Shown: positions 6,895 to 12,410 of the stretch, in pieces | Layout: each line of letters begins with the position of its first letter | Numbering within the stretch: the stretch's first letter is position 1 | Assembly: GCA_035480415.1 (NCBI GenBank) | Contig: DATIHT010000025.1 | Span: forward strand, 1 to 12,410 | Source: DATIHT01 sp035480415 | GTDB taxonomy: Bacteria; Patescibacteriota; Microgenomatia; Curtissbacterales; GWA2-41-24 | Reading direction: 5' to 3' | Length of the DNA stretch: 12,410 nucleotides | Made by a program: the position numbers and the translations under genes | The notes under the pieces: generated by a model | Told to the model about the DNA's origin: nothing | What the model saw: only the letters and a program-made list of their open reading frames with translations | Databases searched by the model: none

Positions 6895-7671
6895 ATGCAT
6901 TATTTATTGGCAATTCTTGCCGGTGCTGTCCAAGGTCTCACGGAATTTTTACCAGTTTCCTCAACCGGTCACTTAATAATATTTGAACACTTATTCAATA
7001 TTTCCCAAGATAATTTTGGTTTAGCCTTCGATGCTTCACTTCACTTAGGTACCTTGGCTGCAGTTTTAATCTTCTTCTTCAAAGATTACCTCAAAGTTTT
7101 AAATTTTAAAAACGGTCTCATGGTAAAGCTAATAGTAGGCACAATTCCAGCTGCCATCCTAGGGCTCATGTTTGACAATTACATAGAGACAACAGTCAGA
7201 GCGCTATGGATCGTAGGTGCTGCACTTATTGTGTTCAGCCCAATTATGTACTTTGCAGATTCGTATGGAAGGAAAAATCTGAAAGAAAACCAAGTGTCGC
7301 TTAAACAGTCTTTCCTAATTGGTCTTGCTCAGGCAATAGCGTTAATTCCCGGTATATCAAGATCCGGTGCATCTATGTCAGCAGGTTTGTTTCTGGGTTT
7401 AACAAGGGAAGAAGCGGCAAGATTCGCATTTATGCTGTCCGGGCCAATAATAGCGGGTGCCGGCACAAAGAAGTTTTTAGAGGTATTGCTAAGATCTAAT
7501 TTATCCCACTCAGACATAATGTTCTTTGCACTTGGAATTTTATCTTCTGCTATTTTTGGTTATTTAACTATTAAATATTTTATAAAATATATATCTAAAA
7601 ATAGCCTCCTGCCATTTATAATTTATCGCGTAGTACTTGGCGCACTATTGATTCTTCTTAGCTTACATTAA
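6895..7671 (+). CDS. uppP: Undecaprenyl-diphosphate phosphatase (UppP/BacA)
   Basis: Integral membrane phosphatase that converts undecaprenyl diphosphate to the monophosphate, recycling the lipid carrier for peptidoglycan and surface glycans; the family is linked to bacitracin tolerance. The 258 residues fit the family. The first signature is QGLTEFLPVSSTGH (13-26), with Glu17 and His26. The second is PGISRSGAS (152-160), with Ser155 and Arg156. Several hydrophobic helices fill the rest. The ATG at 6895 gives the standard N-terminus directly before the first motif. Because a terminator ends 25 bp upstream, the gene needs its own promoter there. Weak candidates are TAGACT (6871-6876) and CATCAT (6883-6888), both implying a very short leader; no SD is present. 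Confidence 0.96.
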   Translation: MHYLLAILAGAVQGLTEFLPVSSTGHLIIFEHLFNISQDNFGLAFDASLHLGTLAAVLIFFFKDYLKVLNFKNGLMVKLIVGTIPAAILGLMFDNYIETTVRALWIVGAALIVFSPIMYFADSYGRKNLKENQVSLKQSFLIGLAQAIALIPGISRSGASMSAGLFLGLTREEAARFAFMLSGPIIAGAGTKKFLEVLLRSNLSHSDIMFFALGILSSAIFGYLTIKYFIKYISKNSLLPFIIYRVVLGALLILLSLH

Positions 7672-7679
7672 AACTCAGG

Positions 7680-7685
7680 TATAAT
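7680..7685 (+). promoter_or_regulatory. -10 box for prfB
   Basis: A perfect TATAAT lies 21 bases before the prfB ATG and 9 bases after the uppP stop. The start would fall near 7692, giving a leader of about 15 nt without a recognisable SD. I see no good -35 at 16-18 bp; the best candidates are off-spacing. Confidence 0.5.
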
Positions 7686-7706
7686 TTACAAAGCGAGTCT
7701 AATATT

Positions 7707-8792
7707 ATGGACGAACAACAAAAAATCGACGAACTGAAAAACAGATTCGGCATTATTGCTTCGAGGGTTGATACAGATAAAAAACAAGCTGAGTATATTG
7801 AGCTTGAATCAGAAACGATGAAACCTGGCTTTTGGGACGATCCTCAGCGAGCCCAAAAAATAACAAAAAAAATGGCAGATATTCAAAAAGACATAGAAAC
7901 ATTCAACTCACTTAAAAATGAACTGACAGAAGTCGAAGGTTTACTCAATCTGAGTCATGATGATCTAAAAATGACGGCAGACGTTGCCGTCGAAATAAAA
8001 GAAATAGAAATTAAATTGGAAGAACTCGAAATCAAAATGTTCCTGTCGGGGAAGTACGATGAAAACTATGCAATTCTTTCTATTCACGCTGGCCAGGGGG
8101 GAACAGAAGCTATGGATTGGGTAGAGATGTTGGAACGAATGTACGATAAATACTTTACTACACAAAAATGGGATCACGAAATAGCAGATGAAATACCAGG
8201 AGAAGAGGCAGGTAAAAAAACAGTGACGTTTCTGGTAAAAAACGATTTTGCCTACGGCCTCCTAAAAGGAGAGGCAGGTGTGCACAGACTTGTCAGACAA
8301 TCCCCTTTCAACGCAGCTAATCTAAGACAAACGTCTTTTGCTCTGGTTGAAGTTATGCCCGAAATCGAAGAGGACGCAGATATTGAAATCAAACCGGAAG
8401 AGATCGAATTTGAGGCATTCAGGTCTGGTGGACACGGTGGTCAAAACGTAAATAAAGTTTCAACAGCCGTGCGCTTAAAACATATACCGACAGGTATTGT
8501 CGTAACGTGTCAAACGCAAAGGTTTCAGGGCCAAAACAGGGACAACGCCCTAAAACTTCTTAAGGCAAAACTTTGGGCGCTGAGAGAAAAAGAGGAAAAA
8601 GAGACAAAGGACGAACTTAAGGGTGGTCATGTTATGCCCGGTTGGGGAAATCAAATCAGGTCATACGTACTCCACCCGTACAAAATGGTCAAAGACCTAA
8701 GAACCGATTACGAAACATCCGACGCCGAAGGCGTTTTAAATGGGAATCTAGAGGAATTTGTAAAGCATGAATTAGCTCTTTTTTCTAATTAA
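7707..8792 (+). CDS. prfB: Peptide chain release factor 2 (RF2)
   Basis: Recognises UGA and UAA stop codons in the ribosomal A site and triggers peptide release. The anticodon-like tripeptide SPF is at 199-201 (RQSPFNAANLRQT) and the catalytic GGQ at 244-246 (RSGGHGGQNVNKVSTAVR). At 361 residues it is near the usual length. In many bacteria the RF2 frame is broken near codon 26 by an in-frame UGA that needs a +1 shift. Here the same N-terminal region (IIASRVDTDKK) reads straight through, so that autoregulation is absent. The start gives a plausible N-terminal helix and sits just after a -10 box. RF2 together with TGA-ended genes argues for the standard bacterial code rather than UGA reassignment. 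Confidence 0.97.
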   Translation: MDEQQKIDELKNRFGIIASRVDTDKKQAEYIELESETMKPGFWDDPQRAQKITKKMADIQKDIETFNSLKNELTEVEGLLNLSHDDLKMTADVAVEIKEIEIKLEELEIKMFLSGKYDENYAILSIHAGQGGTEAMDWVEMLERMYDKYFTTQKWDHEIADEIPGEEAGKKTVTFLVKNDFAYGLLKGEAGVHRLVRQSPFNAANLRQTSFALVEVMPEIEEDADIEIKPEEIEFEAFRSGGHGGQNVNKVSTAVRLKHIPTGIVVTCQTQRFQGQNRDNALKLLKAKLWALREKEEKETKDELKGGHVMPGWGNQIRSYVLHPYKMVKDLRTDYETSDAEGVLNGNLEEFVKHELALFSN

Positions 8793-8810
8793 AAAGCGAC
8801 ATATTCTAGG

Positions 8811-8840
8811 TTGCGCCTTTGGCGCAAACTGCTATATAAT
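8811..8840 (+). promoter_or_regulatory. Promoter with palindromic operator-like site
   Basis: TATAAT at 8835-8840 lies 17 bases before the ATG at 8858, implying a leader of about 10 nt. Eighteen bases upstream, TTGCGC (8811-8816) sits at the -35 position but matches only 3/6. It is part of a perfect inverted repeat, TTGCGCC-TTT-GGCGCAA (8811-8827). No T-run follows, so it is not a standard terminator for prfB. Overlap with the -35 box suggests a repressor or activator site controlling the downstream membrane protein-ftsE-ftsX-peptidase operon. Confidence 0.5.
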
Positions 8841-8857
8841 GGCAAAAGTTCACCAAA

Positions 8858-9343
8858 ATGGATCCAAAAGCAAAATTAACTCCCAATCCTACAACACCAA
8901 CCTCGAGTACAGTAACTAGTCCTCTCAGAACAGCTCCCTCAAAATTCAGCCCTAAAAAAATCCTACCAATATTAATCATACTTATTGTAGTTGGCGCCGG
9001 AATAGCCTCGGGTTTGGTAATGTCATCCAGAAACAAAAGCAAGGCTATGGGTGCAATGTCCCAGAACGGTCAGGATGTTCCAAAAGAAGTTCAACAGTCA
9101 TTTAACCAAACATTCAAAGATGAAGCAGAAGGCACAGTTCAAAGAAACGATCAATTAGACAAATATGCACAAGGAACACACAAACTTTTAAGACAAGGCG
9201 GCGATTCGCAAACCGCCTATTTAACATCTTCTGTTTTAGACTTAGATCAGTATGTTGGCAAAAAAGTTAAAGTCTTCGGAGAGACTTTTGGCTCATCACA
9301 AGTTGGGTGGTTAATGGATGTTGGCAAAGTTGAAGTTCAGTAA
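8858..9343 (+). CDS. Membrane-anchored protein of unknown function upstream of ftsE (161 aa)
   Basis: Not recognised as a named family. Residues 1-30 are rich in Pro, Thr and Ser (TPNPTTPTSSTVTSP), probably a disordered cytoplasmic tail. Residues about 35-55 (ILPILIILIVVGAGIASGLV) form one membrane segment with basic residues before it. Residues 56-100 are a polar linker. Residues about 103-161 look like a compact beta-rich domain (TAYLTSSVLDLDQYVGKKVKVFGET, WLMDVGKVEV), reminiscent of small OB-like folds; that fold is a guess. The ftsE ATG is only 15 nt beyond the stop, so it is probably the first gene of the ftsEX operon and may be an envelope partner or regulator of that complex. The start fits the -10 box and the tail-TM order. 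Confidence 0.75.
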   Translation: MDPKAKLTPNPTTPTSSTVTSPLRTAPSKFSPKKILPILIILIVVGAGIASGLVMSSRNKSKAMGAMSQNGQDVPKEVQQSFNQTFKDEAEGTVQRNDQLDKYAQGTHKLLRQGGDSQTAYLTSSVLDLDQYVGKKVKVFGETFGSSQVGWLMDVGKVEVQ

Positions 9344-9358
9344 CCACTTATCTGCCTC

Positions 9359-10042
9359 ATGATTGAATTTGTCCAAGTCTCAAAAAAATATCCCAACGGT
9401 CAAATAGCTCTAGACGATATAAACCTAAAAATAGAAGACGGAGAGTTTGTATTTATAGTCGGTCATTCCGGCGCCGGTAAATCCTCCCTACTTAGGTTGA
9501 TCACCAGGGAAATTACACCATCGTCAGGGCGAATTTTGGTAAACAATGAAGACATTTTAAAGATGACCTCAAAAAAAATTCCACTCTTAAGAAGGAAAAT
9601 TGGAACCGTATTTCAGGATTTTAAGCTTCTTCTAAACAGGACAGTTTTTGAAAATGTCGCAGTGCCTCTGGAAGTAGTTAGTGCCAGTGAAGCTCAAGTG
9701 ACCAAAGAAGTTGCAGAAGCTCTGGACAAAGTAGGTCTTGGCGATAAAGCAAATAGTTTCCCGGCACAACTTTCCGGCGGTGAAGTCCAAAGAACTGCAA
9801 TAGCAAGGGCAATAATATCCAAGCCGCAGGTTTTGTTAGCAGACGAGCCAACTGCAGATTTGGACCCGGAAACCGCGCACGGTGTTGTAAAGCTTTTAGA
9901 AAAAATAAACGACGAGGACAAAACAACAGTTATAATGGCAACTCATAATGAAACAATAGTTAATCATTTCAAAAAAAGAGTAGTAGTTCTAAAAAAAGGT
10001 AAAATAGAAAGGGACGAAAAAGAAGGTAAATATGAAGGTTAA
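9359..10042 (+). CDS. ftsE: Cell-division ABC-transporter ATPase FtsE
   Basis: Cytoplasmic ATPase that pairs with FtsX at the division site and couples ATP hydrolysis to activation of peptidoglycan hydrolases outside the membrane. At 227 residues it has the typical size. Walker A is GHSGAGKS (35-42), the Q-loop is Gln86 (FQDF), the ABC signature is LSGGE (138-142), Walker B is VLLADE (158-163) with Glu163 as the catalytic base, and the switch histidine is His196 (MATHNE). MIEFVQVSKKYPNG at the N-terminus is typical of FtsE and fixes the start. The gene ends 11 nt inside ftsX. The immediate ftsX partner distinguishes it from other small ABC ATPases such as LolD. Confidence 0.95.
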   Translation: MIEFVQVSKKYPNGQIALDDINLKIEDGEFVFIVGHSGAGKSSLLRLITREITPSSGRILVNNEDILKMTSKKIPLLRRKIGTVFQDFKLLLNRTVFENVAVPLEVVSASEAQVTKEVAEALDKVGLGDKANSFPAQLSGGEVQRTAIARAIISKPQVLLADEPTADLDPETAHGVVKLLEKINDEDKTTVIMATHNETIVNHFKKRVVVLKKGKIERDEKEGKYEG

Positions 10043-10901
10043 AAAGACACTCAGGGTTCTACGAAGAAGTCCCTATCAGGCATTGGCAGCAACTCTTGCA
10101 ATGTCCCTCACTTTCTTTATTGCATCTATATTTGTTGTTTTAATTGTTGGCGGTCAGGTAGTTTTAAATTACATCGAACAGCGCCCGCAGGTCATAGCTT
10201 TTTTTAAAGACCAAACAACCGAATCTCAAATTAATGAAACAATTACAAACGTAAAAGCAACCAATTTAACAAAGGATGTTAAGTACATAACAAAAGAAGA
10301 AGCCCTCGCAATCTATAGAGAGAGAAATAAAGACGAGCCGCTGCTTCTGGAATCTGTGACTGCCGACTTTTTACCCTCATCAATAGACGTTTCTGTAAAA
10401 CGGGCACAAGACATTAACCAGATTTCCCAAATGCTCAAAGAAAACCAATCCGTAGAGCGTGTGATAACGCCGGAAAATTTAGTTGAGCAGTTGGTAAAGT
10501 GGACCAAAACAGTAAGGGCGGGTGGAATACTTTTTGTCTCAACTCTTCTTTCGATATCCTTCCTTATTATAATAATGGTCGTTGGGATGCGAATCGCAAT
10601 AAGACGCGACGAAATTTCTATTATGAGTCTTGTTGGTGCAACAAAATGGTATATAGCAAAGCCTTTTTTTCTGGAAGGTGCCCTTTACGGATTTATTGGC
10701 GCCAGCGTTGCTACTTTTTTGATTTATGTAATTCTTCTTTTCTATTCTCCCAATATTCAAAACTTTTTAGGGCCTATCCAAATTTTTCCAATTAGCCCGC
10801 AGTTTTTTGTCTATTTATGGATAGGCGAAGTAGCAATTGCATCGGCAGTTGGAATTGCCGGGTCGGCAATCGCACTTTACAGATACCTCAGGATTAAATG
10901 A
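10032..10901 (+). CDS. ftsX: Cell-division membrane protein FtsX
   Basis: Membrane partner of FtsE, with four predicted helices at about 17-46, 162-188, 205-237 and 258-284. Between the first two is a large outer domain of about 115 residues (47-160), the part that in other bacteria contacts the coiled-coil hydrolase or its activator. The cytoplasmic loop between helices 2 and 3 carries the family motif (RRDEISIMSLVGATKWYI). The start at 10032 gives MKVKKTLRVLRRSPYQALA, a normal FtsX N-terminus; AGAAGG shortly upstream may be a weak SD. It overlaps ftsE by 11 nt and the peptidase gene by 4 nt (ATGA), so all three are probably translated together. Length (289 aa) is normal. Confidence 0.94.
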   Translation: MKVKKTLRVLRRSPYQALAATLAMSLTFFIASIFVVLIVGGQVVLNYIEQRPQVIAFFKDQTTESQINETITNVKATNLTKDVKYITKEEALAIYRERNKDEPLLLESVTADFLPSSIDVSVKRAQDINQISQMLKENQSVERVITPENLVEQLVKWTKTVRAGGILFVSTLLSISFLIIIMVVGMRIAIRRDEISIMSLVGATKWYIAKPFFLEGALYGFIGASVATFLIYVILLFYSPNIQNFLGPIQIFPISPQFFVYLWIGEVAIASAVGIAGSAIALYRYLRIK

Positions 10902-12163
10902 AAAAATTAATAATTTTATTTCGAGCTAAATGGCTCGCTAGTAATCACGCCCACAAAACAAAGTTTGAGCGAGAATCAAAATACCGCAGTGTTCGAACTG
11001 CGGTTATTTTATTAGTACTGCCAGTACTGGTATTTTTCCTCTCGACAAAAATAACTAAAGCAACCAGTCTCGAAGACTGCGAAAACGATCCTTCAAAAAG
11101 TGAATGTGTAGATTTATTTTCTAAAAAACTTACAGATATCTCCGGACAGAAAAAAACATTATCAACTCAAATTGCCCAGTTTGACACTCAGATCAAACTC
11201 ACACAGGCAAAAATTGCAGACGCAGAAACAACCATTAACCAACTTGAAAAAGAAATCAACGTTTTGGGATTTAGAATAGGCTATATATCCGATTCGGTAG
11301 ACAAACTGGAAGTTTTATTAAAACAAAGAATAGTGGCAACGTACCAGCAAAGTTTTGTTTCAAACCTGGAAATTGTTGCAACTTCATCGGACTTTTCAGA
11401 TCTGATCCTGCGAACTCAATATTTAAAACAGGTACAGGAAAACGACAAAAAATTGCTTTCTAATTTGCTCCAAACTAAATCTAACTACGCAAACCAAAAA
11501 GACGACAGAGAAACAAAGCAGGCTGCCATTGAAGACAATAAGAAAAAACTTTTAGGTTTGAAAACCAGTCTGGACCAGCAAAAAGGAGAAAAACAGGCAT
11601 TTCTAAAAATTACTCAAAACGATGAGACAAGATACCAGCAACTTCTAACCACAGCGCTTGCAGAAAAAAAGGCAATTACAGCAGCGTTTGGTCAGGCAGT
11701 GTCCAGGCTTAATGATGGGGAGGGTGATTCAGTTTCCGAGGGTTCATCGATTGCAATAATGGGCAATTCAGGCGCCCCAAGCTGTTCAAGCGGCACTCAT
11801 TTGCATTTCACTGTTCTCAAAAACGGAGCTGCCCAAGATCCGGCAGGTTATCTCAAAGATGTTGGGGCAGCATTCGACAATTCTCCGGATTCATCCTTCG
11901 GATTTTCAGGATCCTGGAACTGGCCAATTTCTTCTCCAAGAATAACTCAAGGATTTGGAATGACATATTGGGCAAAACAGGGGTGGTACAACGGCGGAAT
12001 TCACGATGGAATTGATATGGTAGGATCATCTACAATTGTTGCTCCAAAAAAAGGAAAAATAATATACGGTTCAACAAGCTGTGGCAGCAGTAATTTAAAG
12101 TATGCAGCAATAAAACACGACGATGACTCCAGCATAATTACTCTTTATCTCCACATTCAGTGA
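10898..12163 (+). CDS. FtsEX-linked coiled-coil murein hydrolase with permuted M23 (LytM) domain
   Basis: A 421-residue envelope protein. Residues 1-33 are basic and cytoplasmic, about 34-54 form a membrane anchor or uncleaved signal (TAVILLVLPVLVFFLSTKIT), and about 71-265 are Lys/Gln-rich coiled coil as in EnvC and CwlO-type FtsX partners. The peptidase part is in reversed order. First comes the normal second half of an M23 domain, about 274-320 (GDSVSEGSSIAIMGNSG, then HLHF with His301 and His303). A linker follows, then the normal first half, 340-421 (WNWPISSPRITQGFG, His369 and Asp373 in HDGID, and YLH with His419), and the protein stops. All zinc and catalytic residues of the LytM family are present, so an active endopeptidase is likely, unlike degenerate EnvC. 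Overlap with ftsX (ATGA) implies FtsEX control. A frameshifted tandem pair was considered; the DNA after the stop encodes no further M23 sequence. Confidence 0.88.
   Translation: MKKLIILFRAKWLASNHAHKTKFERESKYRSVRTAVILLVLPVLVFFLSTKITKATSLEDCENDPSKSECVDLFSKKLTDISGQKKTLSTQIAQFDTQIKLTQAKIADAETTINQLEKEINVLGFRIGYISDSVDKLEVLLKQRIVATYQQSFVSNLEIVATSSDFSDLILRTQYLKQVQENDKKLLSNLLQTKSNYANQKDDRETKQAAIEDNKKKLLGLKTSLDQQKGEKQAFLKITQNDETRYQQLLTTALAEKKAITAAFGQAVSRLNDGEGDSVSEGSSIAIMGNSGAPSCSSGTHLHFTVLKNGAAQDPAGYLKDVGAAFDNSPDSSFGFSGSWNWPISSPRITQGFGMTYWAKQGWYNGGIHDGIDMVGSSTIVAPKKGKIIYGSTSCGSSNLKYAAIKHDDDSSIITLYLHIQ
10983..11004 (+). other. Terminator-like hairpin inside the start of the peptidase gene
   Basis: ACCGCAG (10983-10989) and CTGCGGT (10998-11004) form a perfect 7-bp GC-rich stem with an 8-nt loop, followed by the T-rich TATTTTATTA. 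It lies about codons 29-36 of the peptidase gene, just before the membrane segment. It resembles a weak intrinsic terminator or an mRNA element that could lower peptidase output relative to ftsEX. It may also be coincidence forced by codons. Confidence 0.3.
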
Positions 12164-12186
12164 GTCCATTCAAAAGCAACAATCAA

Positions 12187-12249
12187 GAGGACGCCTGAGG
12201 GACTTGTCCCTCGAAGCTTTAGCAAAAGAGAGAAGCAAGAGGTGCCCTC
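12187..12249 (+). repeat. GC-rich multi-hairpin element, copy A
   Basis: GAGGACGCC (12187-12195) pairs with GGTGCCCTC (12241-12249), with one mismatch and one G-U, as an outer stem. Inside is a perfect hairpin, GAGGGAC-TT-GTCCCTC (12197-12212), and a weaker GCTT/AAGC stem (12216-12219 with 12233-12236). The whole can form a three-way junction. It is richer in G+C than the surrounding genes and has no T-run, so it is not an ordinary terminator. It shares its edges with copy B. Confidence 0.5.
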
Positions 12250-12269
12250 CCAAACACCCCCACCACCAC

Positions 12270-12306
12270 GAGGACGTTCCTCGAGCGAAGCGAGAGGTGC
12301 GTCCTC
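12270..12306 (+). repeat. GC-rich hairpin element, copy B
   Basis: GAGGACG (12270-12276) pairs perfectly with CGTCCTC (12300-12306). Inside is an imperfect stem capped by GCGAAGC (12285-12291), a sequence known to make unusually stable DNA mini-hairpins. It begins with the same GAGGACG and has the same AGAGGTGC (12293-12300) near its end as copy A (12187-12193 and 12238-12245), so it looks like a shorter relative of that element. The two are separated by a C-rich tract. Confidence 0.5.
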
Positions 12307-12313
12307 ACAACCA

Positions 12314-12343
12314 TTGAATCAGTATTATCTCTTTTGTTAGACT
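12314..12343 (+). promoter_or_regulatory. Promoter for the gene at 12351, probably near-leaderless
   Basis: TTGAAT (12314-12319), an 18-bp spacer and TAGACT (12338-12343) with an upstream TGT extension (12335-12337) form a plausible extended -10 promoter. Transcription would start near 12350, against the ATG at 12351. TATTAT at 12323-12328 is an alternative -10 that would give a leader of about 15 nt. No SD is seen. Confidence 0.45.
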
Positions 12344-12350
12344 TCAGTTA

Positions 12351-12410
12351 ATGCTCAGAAAACTTTCAGTTGTCCTTTTTGCGCTCTTTATTTTTACGCA
12401 CTTTACGCAT
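12351..12410 (+). CDS. Start of an exported protein (partial, signal peptide)
   Basis: Twenty codons run to the window edge. The product begins MLRKLSVVLFALFIFTHFTH, with two positive residues followed by a hydrophobic core, as in a Sec signal peptide or membrane anchor. It would depend on SecA, encoded upstream. The mature protein is out of view, so its function is unknown. A promoter with leaderless-type spacing lies directly upstream. Confidence 0.65.
   Translation, partial: MLRKLSVVLFALFIFTHFTH

Noticed and set aside
8770..8790. AATTAG...CTAATT hairpin around the prfB stop
   Set aside because: Only six AT-rich pairs, with the T-run in the loop rather than after the stem; too weak to call a terminator.
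113..12163. UGA reassigned to glycine, as in some CPR lineages
   Set aside because: Several complete genes end in TGA at sensible places, including overlapping ATGA junctions, and RF2 is encoded.
12187..12306. Terminator for the peptidase gene or a CRISPR-like array
   Set aside because: No T-run follows either hairpin, and there are only two unequal units without regular repeat-spacer structure.
12161..12350. Frameshift at the end of the peptidase gene hiding a normal M23 C-terminal half
   Set aside because: No downstream frame before 12350 encodes a GD.V..G or HLHF-like segment; that half is already present upstream in the same gene.

Overview
This window is a dense, all-plus-strand stretch of bacterial chromosome carrying core translation, secretion and cell-envelope genes. 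It is AT-rich with many lysine/asparagine codons, has very short or overlapping gene junctions, and uses TGA as an ordinary stop (an RF2 gene is present). Short leaders without Shine-Dalgarno (SD) sites, a SecA with an extra segment in the motor domain, and an FtsEX plus coiled-coil M23 hydrolase cluster suggest a Patescibacteria (CPR) genome, perhaps Microgenomates-like. This placement is inference; there is no rRNA or marker tree here.

Layout. (1) 3-77: proline-rich tail of an upstream protein. (2) 113-6412: lysS, an HD-domain phosphohydrolase, serS, a 51-residue basic protein and secA, joined by overlaps of 4, 14 and 1 nt plus one 16-nt gap; lysS has a good promoter placing its ATG almost at the transcription start. 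(3) 6413-6894: about 480 bp with no large gene. It holds tiny ORFs, two of them (22 codons each) behind near-ideal SD sites, an RNA segment that can fold in competing ways around the second SD, and a strong intrinsic terminator. (4) 6895-8792: uppP (undecaprenyl-diphosphate phosphatase) and prfB (RF2, without the usual programmed frameshift). (5) 8858-12163: a membrane-anchored protein of unknown function, ftsE, ftsX and a coiled-coil M23 peptidase, probably one operon from a promoter whose -35 region lies in a perfect palindrome. (6) 12164-12350: two related GC-rich hairpin elements and a promoter. (7) 12351-12410: the signal peptide of a further exported protein.

Functionally, lysS, serS and prfB serve translation; secA exports proteins; uppP recycles the lipid carrier for peptidoglycan; FtsE/FtsX would power and gate a periplasmic coiled-coil murein hydrolase, as FtsEX does for EnvC or CwlO-type partners.

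The most striking observation is that the M23 (LytM) domain of the last complete gene appears circularly permuted. The HxH half precedes the HxxxD half, and the protein ends two residues after the YxH histidine, with every expected zinc and catalytic residue present. The second is the candidate translational switch with micro-ORFs between secA and uppP.
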